From Actinomadura nitritigenes (lineage in GTDB: Bacteria > Actinomycetota > Actinomycetes > Streptosporangiales > Streptosporangiaceae), in the NCBI RefSeq assembly GCF_017573545.1, contig NZ_JAGEOK010000051.1, positions 1 to 52,412 on the forward strand: 52,412 bases of DNA, in the 5' to 3' direction. Below, piece after piece: positions 24,894 to 33,163 of this stretch (position 1 is the stretch's first letter; the number at the start of each line of letters is the position of its first letter). The notes below the pieces were generated by a model that saw only the letters and a program-made list of their open reading frames with translations, made no database searches and was not told where the DNA came from. Position numbers and translations under genes: made by a program.

Positions 24894-25526
24894 TCAGTCG
24901 CGCTTCACCGCGCACAGCAGGCCGTCGCCCACCGGGACCAGCAGGGGAACGAGCCGCTCGTCGTCGCGGATCGCCCGGTGCACCTCGCGGATCGCCTCGG
25001 TCTCGGGGTCGCGGACGTCCGGGTCGGCGACGCGGTCGTGCCACAGCGCGTTGTCGAACGCGACGACGCCGCCCGGCCGCAGCAGCCGCAGCGCCGCCGA
25101 CAGGTACTCCGGGTACTCGTACTTCGCGGCGTCGCAGAAGACCATGTCGTAGGCGCCGTCGGTGAGCCGCGGCAGCACCTCCAGCGCCGGACCGATGATC
25201 ATCCGGGTGCGGAACGCGGAGAGCCCCGCCTCGCGGTAGGCGAGCTTCGCCAGCCGTTGGTGCTCGGGCTCGATGTCGACGCTGGTCAGCACCGCGTCCT
25301 TCGGCATCCCCCGCATCAGGTACACGCCGGACACCCCGCAGCCCGAGCCGACCTCCACGACCGTCCGGGCGCCCAGCAGGGACGCCAGGAAGCGCAGCGC
25401 GGCGCCGCCCGCCGGGCCGATCGGGGTCGCGCCGATCTCGTGGCCGCGCCGCCGGGCCTCCAGCAGTGGCTCGTCTTCGGGGAGGAAATCCTCCACGTAG
25501 GCCAGGGTGGCCTGAATGGCGTCGAT
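24894..25526 (-). CDS. SAM-dependent O-methyltransferase (Rv1220c-like), start codon uncertain
   Basis: The protein is a class I methyltransferase close to the catechol/caffeoyl-CoA O-methyltransferase type. Motifs are VVEVGSGCGVSGVYLMRGMP (SAM-binding loop), TSVDIEPEH (acidic residue for the ribose), YDMVFCDAAKYEYPEYLSAA (metal-binding Asp region) and RPGGVVAFDNALWHDRV. The nearest standard start is a GTG at 25496 with no Shine-Dalgarno. Upstream the frame continues AIDAIQATLAY, which matches the expected family N-terminus (xxAIxAxLAYVEDF). A perfect GAGGAGG (25538-25532) sits 5 bases before an ATC at 25526, so ATC may be used as start, or an ATG may be mis-sequenced. The coordinates here take the ATC reading. 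It is divergent from sigE, as in mycobacteria. Confidence 0.82.
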   Translation of the reverse strand: MDAIQATLAYVEDFLPEDEPLLEARRRGHEIGATPIGPAGGAALRFLASLLGARTVVEVGSGCGVSGVYLMRGMPKDAVLTSVDIEPEHQRLAKLAYREAGLSAFRTRMIIGPALEVLPRLTDGAYDMVFCDAAKYEYPEYLSAALRLLRPGGVVAFDNALWHDRVADPDVRDPETEAIREVHRAIRDDERLVPLLVPVGDGLLCAVKRD

Positions 25527-25585
25527 GGCTGCCTCCTCGCGGGACCCCCGCCTGGCTCATGCTGGAAAGACCATATCGCTGACCG

Positions 25586-25611
25586 GGAACCATCCGGAGT
25601 TCCAGCGCGTT
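25586..25611 (+). promoter_or_regulatory. candidate autoregulatory ECF promoter of sigE
   Basis: GGAAC (25586-25590) is followed after 18 bases by GTT (25609-25611, within CGTTG). This matches the GGAAC-N18-GTT pattern used by SigE/SigH/SigR-type ECF sigma factors. It lies about 140 bases ahead of the sigE ATG, in the gap to the divergent methyltransferase. Confidence 0.55.
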
Positions 25612-25749
25612 GCAGCAGACGTAAGCACCTGCCGTCCGGTGGGTGGAGCCACGAGCACCGAACCGGTCCAGAACCGCCCCAGCCCAGGCGAGACCGTGCC
25701 GTTCCAAGGCGAAGAGTCTTGGCTCACCAGAGAGGAACAGCCCGGCACC

Positions 25750-26514
25750 ATGGGAGTCGCAGCACTGAGTTTTAGAGGCGCTGTGGGGGTCGGCCCCAGG
25801 CAGGGGCTGGGAAACGCCGCGCGGGAGAACGCCCCCGAGGCCGAATGGGCGCCGCCGTCATGGGACGAGGTCGTCCGCGAGCACTCCGCGCGCGTGTACC
25901 GGCTCGCCTACCGGCTGACCGGCAACCAGCACGACGCGGAGGACCTCACGCAGGAGGTCTTCGTCCGCGTGTTCCGCTCGCTGTCGAACTACACGCCCGG
26001 CACGTTCGAGGGCTGGCTGCACCGGATCACCACGAACCTGTTCCTCGACATGGCGCGGCGCCGCCAGCGCATCCGCTTCGAGGGACTCGCCGACGACGCC
26101 GCCGAGCGGCTGCAGGGCCGCGAGCCCACGCCCGCGCAGGCGTTCGACGACACCAACTTCGACGCCGACGTGCAGGCGGCGCTGGACGCGCTGGCCCCCG
26201 AGTACCGCGCGGCCGTCGTGCTGTGCGACATCGAGGGCCTGTCCTACGAGGAGATCTCCGCGACGCTGGGCGTCAAGCTCGGCACGGTGCGGAGCCGCAT
26301 CCACCGGGGACGGGCGCAGCTGCGGGCCGCGCTGGAGCACCGGGCGCCGACCCGGCGCCGCCCCGGGACCCGCAACGACTGGCAGTCCACCGAGGCCGCC
26401 GCGGTGGGGGAGCGGGCCGATGCGGCGATCTCCGGCACCGGTAGCGTGCGGGCAGCCGACGGCGCCGACCCGAGCACGGCCGGTGACATCCGGCCGCAGC
26501 CGGAGGGCGTGTAG
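25750..26514 (+). CDS. sigE: ECF sigma factor SigE
   Basis: The 254 aa protein is an ECF (group IV) sigma factor. Region 2 (about 38-105) has YRLAYRLTGNQHDAEDLTQE and TFEGWLHRITTNLFLDMARR, which recognise the -10 element. Region 4 (about 140-200) has LSYEEISATLGVKLGTVRSR and IHRGRAQLRAALE for the -35. The N-terminus (about 1-35) and a 50-residue C-terminal tail (RRRPGTRNDWQSTEAAAVGE) are extra. ATG 25750 is taken because GAGAGGAA lies upstream at a long 12-base spacing. The order sigE, anti-sigma, RseB-like, htrA, tatB is the cell-envelope stress cluster. Autoregulation is suggested by a GGAAC-N18-GTT promoter upstream. Confidence 0.92.
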   Translation: MGVAALSFRGAVGVGPRQGLGNAARENAPEAEWAPPSWDEVVREHSARVYRLAYRLTGNQHDAEDLTQEVFVRVFRSLSNYTPGTFEGWLHRITTNLFLDMARRRQRIRFEGLADDAAERLQGREPTPAQAFDDTNFDADVQAALDALAPEYRAAVVLCDIEGLSYEEISATLGVKLGTVRSRIHRGRAQLRAALEHRAPTRRRPGTRNDWQSTEAAAVGERADAAISGTGSVRAADGADPSTAGDIRPQPEGV

Positions 26515-26650
26515 CGACCGCGCGCGTGGCAGCGGGGCCGCGCGCGGAGGAGAACGGAACGAACAGGGGCGTCATGACCAGGCGTAGCAAGGGCATCCAT
26601 CCGGGGGCCGCCGGGGGGCGCGGGGGGTCGTCCCTGCGTGAGGAGGCCGA

Positions 26651-27253
26651 GTGAGCTGCCTTGGTGAGCGCCTGACCGCTCTGATCGACGACGAGCTGGA
26701 CCCCGCCGAGCGCGACCGCGCCCTCGCCCACCTGGCGGGCTGCGCCGCCTGCCGGGCCGAGGCCGACGAGCTGCGCCGCGTCAAGGGCCGGCTGCGCGGG
26801 CTGAGCGCGGTCCCCGCCTCCGACGGCGCCGACGACCTGCCGTCCGGCGACTTCCTGAACCGCCTGCGCTCCATGGGCGCGGACGCCGGCTCCGCCCCGG
26901 AGCCGCCCGCGACCACCCAGCCGATGCGTCCCGCGCCGCCCGCCCGGCCGCTGCGATCATCCGCCCGTCCCGTCCGGACGGCGCCCGCCGGCCGTCCCCG
27001 CGACACCCGGCCGGGCGCCCGCGCCGCGGGACTGACCCGGCACCGCCGCCGCTACCTCGTGGTGGGCGCCGCGACCCTGTTTATCGGGCTCGGCACCGCC
27101 TCCTACGCGGCGGGCGGCCGCCAGCAGGCCCCGACCGTCACCCCCGCCTTCGACCGGTTCGCCGTCGAGCACGCGCTGACCACCGGCGACGCGCCCGTCA
27201 CCGACCCGCTGACCGACCCGGCGAACCAGATCAAGACCGCCCCCGGGCCGTGA
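26651..27253 (+). CDS. rseA: zinc-finger anti-sigma factor (RseA-like)
   Basis: The 200 aa membrane protein, from a GTG at 26651, should hold SigE inactive until envelope stress. Its cytoplasmic N-terminus has a ZAS motif: His27, Cys31 and Cys34 in HLAGCAACRAE, with SCLGERLTALIDDELDP ahead. A proline-rich linker (about 85-125) leads to one membrane helix at about 134-155 (RYLVVGAATLFIGLGTAS). A short extracytoplasmic tail ends at the stop. It overlaps the start of the RseB-like gene by 4 bases (GTGA), so the two are translationally coupled. A leaderless gap of 136 bases separates it from sigE. Whether Zn loss or proteolysis releases SigE is not shown. Confidence 0.88.
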   Translation: MSCLGERLTALIDDELDPAERDRALAHLAGCAACRAEADELRRVKGRLRGLSAVPASDGADDLPSGDFLNRLRSMGADAGSAPEPPATTQPMRPAPPARPLRSSARPVRTAPAGRPRDTRPGARAAGLTRHRRRYLVVGAATLFIGLGTASYAAGGRQQAPTVTPAFDRFAVEHALTTGDAPVTDPLTDPANQIKTAPGP

Positions 27254-28443
27254 CCGGGACGCCCTCGACGGCCTGCCACCGCCGGGGACGGCGCCGCACG
27301 CTCATCGCCGGCGGCCTCGCCGGGGCGGTGGCCCTCGTCTGGGGGCTGGCCGGGGACCCGGGCGCCGCGCGCCGCGCCCGCAGCGACCCCGGCGCCGTCG
27401 GCCTGCTGCGCGCCGCCGCCGACGCCGCGCGCCGCGTCCCCTACGAGGGGCGCCGCTTCCTGACGACCTGGAACCGCGGCCGGTCCGCCACGTCACGCGT
27501 CACCGCCGTGCACACGCCCGGCGACGGCGTCCGCTACACCTCGCCCGCGGGGGCGGAGGGCTACCTCCCTGACGCGTCCGCAGGGGACACCACCGGGTTC
27601 ACCAAGCGGACGCTCGACCTGCTGACCCGCAACTACACCGTCGTGCGGAAGCCCGACACGTCCGTCCTCGGCCGCCGCGCCTGCGTGGTGGAGGCCCGCC
27701 GGCAGGACGGCACGGCCGCGGGCCGGTTCTGGCTGGACGCCGAGACCGGCCTGATGCTGCACCGGGAGCTGATCGACGCGACCGGCCACCCGGTGATCAC
27801 CAGCGGGTTCACCGAGATCAGCTTCGCCGTCCCGGCCGCCGGCGGGGTCGCGCCGCGCCCCGGCCGCACCCGCGGCTCCGCCGTGGACGCCCCGGCCGTC
27901 ACCGAGGCCCCGGGCGCCACCGGGACCGAGGCGGAGGGCCCGACGAGCGCCAACGCCGCCCCCAACAGCGCCGCCCCTAACAGTGCCGCCCCCAACAGCG
28001 CGGCCACCTCGATCCTGGAGGTGCCGCTCGACGCCCGCGCCCTCGACGGCCTGAAGCGCCGGGGCTGGCCCGTCCCCGACCGGCTGCCCGGCCACCTCAC
28101 CCTCTACGACGCGCGCCGCGAGGCGGGCGGCGCCGTCCACCTCAGCTACTCCGACGGCCTGGCCTCGGTGTCGGTGTTCGTGCAGCGCGGCGACCTCCCG
28201 AGCGGGTCCCTGAACGGGTGGAAGAAGGTCGTCCGGCGGGGCCGGACGGTGTTCTGCCGCGAGTCGCTGCGCCGCTGGGCCGTCACCGCGGGCGGCGGCT
28301 ACGTCTACACCGTCCTCACCGACGCGCCGCAGAGCACGGCGGAGGCCGTCGCCTTCGACCTGCCGCGCGCTCCCGACCCGTTCTGGACGCGGCTGGCGCG
28401 CGGCGCGCGCCGGCTGGCCTCGGCCGCGGACCCGTTCAAGTGA
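27250..28443 (+). CDS. MucB/RseB-like anti-sigma regulatory lipoprotein-type protein
   Basis: The 397 aa protein starts at GTG 27250 with a basic N-terminus and one hydrophobic segment (about 17-34, TLIAGGLAGAVALVWGLAG), likely a signal anchor. Residues about 50-200 match the N-terminal RseB fold: RRVPYEGRRFLTTWNRGRSA, VRYTSPAGAEGYLPD, LLTRNYTVV and the GRFWLDAETGLMLHRELIDA strand. In E. coli RseB shields RseA from DegS; here it sits just behind the anti-sigma gene with a 4-base overlap. A low-complexity stretch with three copies of AAPNS (27955-27999) links to a C-terminal domain with VPLDARALDGLKRRGWPVPD. The presumed role is sensing envelope damage and controlling RseA. Confidence 0.8.
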   Translation: MTGTPSTACHRRGRRRTLIAGGLAGAVALVWGLAGDPGAARRARSDPGAVGLLRAAADAARRVPYEGRRFLTTWNRGRSATSRVTAVHTPGDGVRYTSPAGAEGYLPDASAGDTTGFTKRTLDLLTRNYTVVRKPDTSVLGRRACVVEARRQDGTAAGRFWLDAETGLMLHRELIDATGHPVITSGFTEISFAVPAAGGVAPRPGRTRGSAVDAPAVTEAPGATGTEAEGPTSANAAPNSAAPNSAAPNSAATSILEVPLDARALDGLKRRGWPVPDRLPGHLTLYDARREAGGAVHLSYSDGLASVSVFVQRGDLPSGSLNGWKKVVRRGRTVFCRESLRRWAVTAGGGYVYTVLTDAPQSTAEAVAFDLPRAPDPFWTRLARGARRLASAADPFK

Positions 28444-28586
28444 GCTGAACCGGGGAACGCCCAAGTCCGTCCAAAGCGGGAGGACCCGAGGGGCGGTGCG
28501 GGGCGGTTCTGCCTTACGCTCGCCACATGCCCAGGGCGGCACGATGAGCACGGATGACGAGACCATGCTCGGTAGGAGAGATGGGG

Positions 28587-30335
28587 ATGACGGAAGACAA
28601 CCGCCGGCCGGGGGACGAGGACGCCGTTCCCGGGCAGGAGCCTGAGCGGCAGGACGCGGCGGCTCCTCCCGAGACGGTGACCGACCAGGAGATCCCCGCG
28701 GAGACGCCGGCGGCGGAGCCCGAGCCGGACCGGGAGCCGGGCGGCACCGACCGTCTCGTGGCGGGCGGGCGAGCCGAGCGGGCGGGCGGGTTCGCCCCGC
28801 CGGACGCGCCGCGCGCCGACGCCCCGCCGCAGGACGACGCGCCCCGGGAGGTGCCGCTGCAGGACGCGCCCCCGCGCGACATGCCGCAGCCGCCGCCCCC
28901 GGTCCCGCTGGACAAGCCGATGGGCGAGCCCCAGCCGATGGGCGACCCGCAGCTGATGGACGGGCCCCAGGACCAGCGTCCGCGGCCCGGATTCGTCCCC
29001 TATGACCAGGATCCGCGGGCCATGCACGGCCAGCCGCCGTACGGGGGCTGGCAGCAGGGGCCGCCGCCTCCCGGCGGCCGCCCGCCCATGGGCCCGCCGC
29101 CCCCCGGGGCGCCGATGGGCCCGCCGCCTCCAGGCGGACCCCGCCCGATGGGGGCGTTCGGGACGCCCGGAACGCCAGGGACCGGCCCGAACTGGGCGCC
29201 GATCCCGGCACCGCCGCCGTCGTCCGGCCGGGGCCCCGGCCTCGGCCTGCTGGCCATCGTGGCGCTGATCGTCGCGCTGGTGGCGGGGGCCGTCGGCGCC
29301 GGGATCGGGGTGATCGCCACCGACGACGGCGACGGGAGCGGCGGTTCCGTCAGCCTCGGCGGCGGCAGCGGCAGCGACAGCAAGGTGCAGAGCCGCCCGC
29401 CGGACTCCGTCGCGGGCGTCGCGCAGCGGGTGCTGCCCAGCGTCGTGATGATCCGCGTGGAGTCGTCCCAGGGCGAGGTCGGCGGCACCGGCTTCATCGT
29501 CAACGGCGGCTACATCGTCACCAACAACCACGTGGTGTCCGAGGCCCGCCAGGGCGCCCAGATGCAGGTGATCTTCAACGACAAGAAGACGCTGCCCGCC
29601 ACGGTCAAGGGCTCCGACCCGTCCTCCGACGTCGCGGTGGTGAAGGTGGAGGGCCAGCACTCGCTGCCCGCGCTGCAGCTCGGCGACTCCACCAAGCTCG
29701 CCGTCGGCGACCCGGTGATCGCGATCGGCTCGCCGCTCGGCCTGCAGGGCTCGGTGACGACCGGCATCGTCAGCTCGCTGAACCGCGCGGTGCCCACCCA
29801 GGGCGAGGGCGGCGGCGACGCGTCCTACCTCAACGCGATCCAGACCGACGCCGCGATCAACCCCGGCAACTCGGGCGGCCCGCTGGTGGACGCCAAGGGC
29901 CGGGTGATCGGCATCAACACCGCGATCGCCACGCTCGGCGGCCAGTCGCTCGGCGGGGGCGGCCAGAGCGGCAGCATCGGCCTCGGCTTCGCCATCCCGA
30001 TCAACCAGGGCAAGCGGGTCGCCGAGGAGATCATCAGGACCGGCCAGGTCAAGATGGCCAAGCTCGGCGTGCTGCCCGACCCGCAGTACCAGCAGGGCGG
30101 CGCCCGCATCATGCAGCAGCCCGCGCAGGGCCAGGACCCGGTGACCAAGGGCGGCCCGGCCGACAAGGCGGGCCTCAAGCCCGGCGACGTCATCACCAAG
30201 GTCGACGACCAGCCGATCGAGGACGCGACCGACCTGATCGCGCAGATCCGCAGCCGCGCGCCCGGTGACCGCATCAAGGTCACCTACCAGCGCGGGGGCA
30301 AGGAGACGACCGTGGAGGTCACGCTCGGCTCGTAG
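28587..30335 (+). CDS. htrA: HtrA/DegP-like serine protease with PDZ domain
   Basis: The 582 aa protein should be anchored in the membrane with the protease outside. A long acidic then proline-rich cytoplasmic region (about 1-210, with PPPPGGRPPMGPPPPGAPMG) precedes one helix at about 217-245 (LGLLAIVALIVALVAGAVGA). The trypsin-like domain has His315 in TNNHVV, Asp348 in SSDVAVV and Ser429 in GNSGGPL. A PDZ domain follows (about 490-575; KAGLKPGDVITKVDDQPIED). ATG 28587 is chosen since AGGAGAG is 6 bases upstream; an in-frame ATG at 28554 would lack this. It probably handles misfolded envelope proteins as a SigE target, fitting its place after rseA/rseB. Confidence 0.92.
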   Translation: MTEDNRRPGDEDAVPGQEPERQDAAAPPETVTDQEIPAETPAAEPEPDREPGGTDRLVAGGRAERAGGFAPPDAPRADAPPQDDAPREVPLQDAPPRDMPQPPPPVPLDKPMGEPQPMGDPQLMDGPQDQRPRPGFVPYDQDPRAMHGQPPYGGWQQGPPPPGGRPPMGPPPPGAPMGPPPPGGPRPMGAFGTPGTPGTGPNWAPIPAPPPSSGRGPGLGLLAIVALIVALVAGAVGAGIGVIATDDGDGSGGSVSLGGGSGSDSKVQSRPPDSVAGVAQRVLPSVVMIRVESSQGEVGGTGFIVNGGYIVTNNHVVSEARQGAQMQVIFNDKKTLPATVKGSDPSSDVAVVKVEGQHSLPALQLGDSTKLAVGDPVIAIGSPLGLQGSVTTGIVSSLNRAVPTQGEGGGDASYLNAIQTDAAINPGNSGGPLVDAKGRVIGINTAIATLGGQSLGGGGQSGSIGLGFAIPINQGKRVAEEIIRTGQVKMAKLGVLPDPQYQQGGARIMQQPAQGQDPVTKGGPADKAGLKPGDVITKVDDQPIEDATDLIAQIRSRAPGDRIKVTYQRGGKETTVEVTLGS

Positions 30336-30429
30336 CGCGGGATGTTAAGGCCGGGTTCATCCCGGCTGGGGATACGCTGGGGGGGCCGGTCCGCGCAGGG
30401 CCGGTCCCCGGTGGCTTGTGGAGGACGGG

Positions 30430-30780
30430 TTGTTCGACGTCGGACTCGGCGAGATGGCGGTGCTGGTCGTCCTCGCCCTGGTCATCTTCGGTGACAAGCT
30501 GCCCCAGGTCGCCGGGCAGGCCGGACGGATGCTGCGGCAGTTCCGCCAGATGGCCAACTCGGCCAAGGCGGACCTGGAGGCGGGTCTCGGCCCGGAGTTC
30601 AAGGACTTCGACATCGCCGACCTGAATCCCAAGACGTTCGTCCGCAAGCACCTGTTCGAGGACGACGACGGTTTCCTGAACGGCAAGCTCTTCGACGACG
30701 ACGAGCCGTCCTACGTCCCGTCGTCGCCTGCGGCCCTCGACTACGGCGAACGCCCGCCGTTCGACAACGAGGCGACCTGA
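30430..30780 (+). CDS. tatB: Sec-independent translocase subunit TatB
   Basis: The 116 aa protein starts at TTG 30430, preceded by GGAGGA at 30420; a GTG at 30418 is in frame. MFDVGLGEMAVLVVLALVIFG is the TatA/B membrane helix (about 3-20) and is followed by GDKLPQVAGQAGRMLRQFRQ, the amphipathic helix. FDxGLxEM with Glu at position 8 is the TatB rather than TatA pattern. The acidic tail is short. TatB with TatC recognises twin-arginine precursors such as the PhoX protein encoded here; tatC is not in this window. The gene ends the sigE cluster and stops 16 bases before a perfect hairpin. Confidence 0.9.
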   Translation: MFDVGLGEMAVLVVLALVIFGDKLPQVAGQAGRMLRQFRQMANSAKADLEAGLGPEFKDFDIADLNPKTFVRKHLFEDDDGFLNGKLFDDDEPSYVPSSPAALDYGERPPFDNEAT

Positions 30781-30796
30781 CCCCGCAGGTCCCGGC

Positions 30797-30837
30797 GTAC
30801 GCGAAAGGCCCCGCCATCGGCGGGGCCTTTCGCGTAC
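30797..30837. terminator. perfect bidirectional terminator between tatB and mrp
   Basis: GTACGCGAAAGGCCCCGCC (30797-30815) and its exact reverse complement (30819-30837) form a 19-bp stem with a 3-base ATC loop. It sits midway between the converging tatB and mrp stops and carries AAA/TTT in both arms, so it can end transcription from both sides. Confidence 0.93.
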
Positions 30838-30855
30838 CTACGTGCGGATGCTCGG

Positions 30856-31995
30856 CTACCGGCCCTTGGGGGAGATGCCGAGGGACATGCCGGCGAGGCC
30901 GCGGCTGCGGCCGGCGAGCTTGTCGGCGATGGTGCGCAGCTCCTTGGCGGCGCCGGCGTCGGGGTCGGCGAGCACCAGCGGGACGCCGTTGTCGCCGCCC
31001 TCGCGCAGCCGCGGGTCGATCTCGACCTGGCCGAGCAGCGGGACCTTGGTGCCGAGGGTGCGGGCCAGGGCGTCGGCGACGGTCTGCCCGCCGCCCTCGC
31101 CGAAGATGTACTGGCGCTCGCCGCAGTGCGCGCAGGCGAGGTACGACATGTTCTCGATCACACCGACGACCTGCTGGTGGGTCTGCGCGGCGATCGCGCC
31201 GGCGCGCTCGGCGACCTCGGCGGCGGCCTGCTGCGGGGTGGTGACCACGAGGATCTCCGCGGACGGCAGCAGCTGCGCGACGGAGATCGCGATGTCGCCG
31301 GTGCCGGGCGGCAGGTCCATGAGCAGGACGTCCAGGTCGCCCCAGTAGACGTCGGCGAGGAACTGCTGCAGGGCCCGGTGCAGCATCGGACCGCGCCACA
31401 CCACCGGCTGGTTCCCGGCGGTGAACATGCCGACGGAGATGACCTTCACGTCGTGCGCCGACGGCGGCATGATCATGTCGGCGACCTTGGTGGGGGCGTC
31501 GGTGACGCCCAGCATCCGCGGCACCGAGTGGCCGTAGATGTCGGCGTCGACCACGCCGACCTTGCGGCCCTGCGCGGCGAGGGCCGCGGCCAGGTTGACG
31601 GTCACCGAGGACTTGCCGACGCCGCCCTTGCCGCTCGCCACCGCGTACACCTTGGTCAGCGAGTTCGGCTTGGCGAACGGGATCTCCTTGGCGGGCTCGC
31701 CGCCGCGCAGCTTGGTCTGCAGGTCCTTGCGCTGCTCCTCGCTCATCACGTCCAGGTCGACCTGGACGGAGGTGACCCCGTCGAGCTTGGAGACGGCCTC
31801 CGTGACGTTCTTGGTGATGGTGTCCCGCATCGGACATCCGGCAACGGTCAGGTACACGCCGACGCGGACGGTGCCGTCCGCCGCGATGTCGACGCTCTTG
31901 ACCATGTCGAGCTCGGTGATGGGCTTGCGGATCTCAGGGTCGTTCACCGTGGCGAGGGCCGCGGTCACCTGCTCGGTCGTCAACTGGTGGGCCAT
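30856..31995 (-). CDS. mrp: Mrp/ApbC-family Fe-S cluster carrier ATPase
   Basis: The 379 aa protein has an N-terminal MIP18/DUF59 domain (about 1-95; ALATVNDPEIRKPITELDMV) and a P-loop ATPase domain. SGKGGVGKSSVTVNLAAAL (121-139) is the deviant Walker A, DADIYGHSVPRMLG follows, and LMDLPPGTGD is the switch II region. Cys288 and Cys291 in LACAHCGE form the CxxC that binds a bridging 4Fe-4S cluster at the dimer interface. These proteins help load Fe-S clusters in the cytosol. The gene converges with tatB at the 19-bp terminator and lies in the same place as Rv1229c does in mycobacteria. Confidence 0.93.
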   Translation of the reverse strand: MAHQLTTEQVTAALATVNDPEIRKPITELDMVKSVDIAADGTVRVGVYLTVAGCPMRDTITKNVTEAVSKLDGVTSVQVDLDVMSEEQRKDLQTKLRGGEPAKEIPFAKPNSLTKVYAVASGKGGVGKSSVTVNLAAALAAQGRKVGVVDADIYGHSVPRMLGVTDAPTKVADMIMPPSAHDVKVISVGMFTAGNQPVVWRGPMLHRALQQFLADVYWGDLDVLLMDLPPGTGDIAISVAQLLPSAEILVVTTPQQAAAEVAERAGAIAAQTHQQVVGVIENMSYLACAHCGERQYIFGEGGGQTVADALARTLGTKVPLLGQVEIDPRLREGGDNGVPLVLADPDAGAAKELRTIADKLAGRSRGLAGMSLGISPKGR

Positions 31996-32127
31996 GCGTC
32001 CATGGTATGAACCCCGCGGCGGTATCGGCCAATCGGGTGCCGGACCTCACACCGGGCGCGCGCGGGGACGCGCGACACCCGCCCTCGGCCCCTTCGCCCG
32101 CGGCCCCCGGCACCGTAACATCGGGGG

Positions 32128-32583
32128 GTGACATCGCAGTCCAGCACCATGTCGCCCACCGAGCTGGCGGTGTGGCGCACGATGCTCCGCGCCCAGGTCC
32201 AGATCTCCCGCCGTCTCCAGGCGGACCTGCTCGCCGACCACGATCTCGCGCTGGGCTCCTACGACGTGCTGATGCATCTCGGTGAGGCGCCGGACGGGCG
32301 GCTGCGGATGAACGATCTCGCCGACCGGGTGCTGCTGTCGCGCAGCGGGCTGACCCGGCTGGTCGACCGGCTGCAGCGGGACGGGCTGGTCGTCCGGCAG
32401 TCCTGCACCAGCGACGCGCGGGGCCTGTACGCGGTGCTGACCCCGGCGGGCCGGGCGCGGCTGGCGGATGCGACCCCCACGTACCGGCAGGGCGTGCGCG
32501 AGTACGTGCTGAGCCGGCTGGACGAGCCGGACCTGCGCACGTTCGGCGACATCCTCGACAAGCTGGCCGACGAGACCGTCTGA
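32128..32583 (+). CDS. MarR-family transcriptional regulator
   Basis: The 151 aa protein, from a GTG at 32128, has the winged helix of MarR. LMHLGEAPDGRLRMNDLADR, then VLLSRSGLTRLVDRLQRDG, is the recognition helix region, and GLVVRQSCTSDARGLYAVLT is the wing (DxRG motif). Dimerisation helices flank it (YVLSRLDEPDLRTFGDILDK). The function is ligand-responsive repression; the ligand and target are unknown, and no efflux gene is adjacent. A potential operator between 32000 and 32127 was not identified. Confidence 0.88.
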   Translation: MTSQSSTMSPTELAVWRTMLRAQVQISRRLQADLLADHDLALGSYDVLMHLGEAPDGRLRMNDLADRVLLSRSGLTRLVDRLQRDGLVVRQSCTSDARGLYAVLTPAGRARLADATPTYRQGVREYVLSRLDEPDLRTFGDILDKLADETV

Positions 32584-32641
32584 GCGGGCCACGGGCCGCG
32601 GGCGGTGGTCTGCGGGCGGTGGTCTGCGGGCGGTGGCCCGC
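32584..32641. repeat. three 14-base tandem repeats within an inverted repeat
   Basis: GCGGGCGGTGGTCT is present at 32598-32611 and 32612-32625, and as GCGGGCGGTGGCCC at 32626-32639. The array is bracketed by GCGGGCCAC (32584-32592) and its reverse complement GTGGCCCGC (32633-32641). It lies between the converging MarR and DUF1003 genes and may serve as a terminator. Confidence 0.7.
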
Positions 32642-32674
32642 GGCGCCGGTCCGGGACGGCCGGGACGGCGTCGG

Positions 32675-33163
32675 CTAGGACAGCGTCGGGTGCTGGTCCT
32701 TGGCGTCCAGCTCGCGGATGATCTGCTGGAGCTCCGAGCGCAGGAAGTCGCGGGTGACGACCTCGCTCAGCGCGACCCGCAGCCCGGCGATCTCCCGGGA
32801 GATGTACTCGGTGTCGGCGATGCTGCGCTCGTTGCGGGAGCGGTCCTGCTCGTACTGGACGCGGTCCCGGTCGTCCTGCCGGTTCTGGGCGAGCAGGATG
32901 AGCGGTGCCGCGTAGGACGCCTGCAGCGAGAGGATCAGCGTCAGGAAGATGAACGGGTACGGGTCCCACCGCAGCGCCGGCGGCGCCAGGAAGTTCCAGC
33001 CGATCCACACGACGATGAACACCGTCATGTAGACGAGGAACCGGGCGGTCCCGAGGAACCGGGCGAACCGCTCGGACAGCCGGCCGAACGACTCGGGGTC
33101 GTAGTGCGGCCGCGGCACGATCGTCCGGCGGATCTCGCGCGGCTGGTCCAGACGTGTGGTCAT
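32675..33163 (-). CDS. DUF1003 membrane protein
   Basis: The 162 aa protein has FARFLGTARFLVYMTVFIVV, then WIGWNFLAPP and the diagnostic DUF1003 block WDPYPFIFLTLILSLQASYA, giving two membrane helices (about 38-58 and 72-94). LILLAQNRQDDRDRVQYEQD leads to a cytoplasmic coiled-coil tail. The function is unknown. Its ATG (33163) overlaps the stop of the upstream MgtE_N/CBS gene by 4 bases, so translation is coupled; the two genes share this order in mycobacteria. The two may form a complex, but this is inference. Confidence 0.9.
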   Translation of the reverse strand: MTTRLDQPREIRRTIVPRPHYDPESFGRLSERFARFLGTARFLVYMTVFIVVWIGWNFLAPPALRWDPYPFIFLTLILSLQASYAAPLILLAQNRQDDRDRVQYEQDRSRNERSIADTEYISREIAGLRVALSEVVTRDFLRSELQQIIRELDAKDQHPTLS

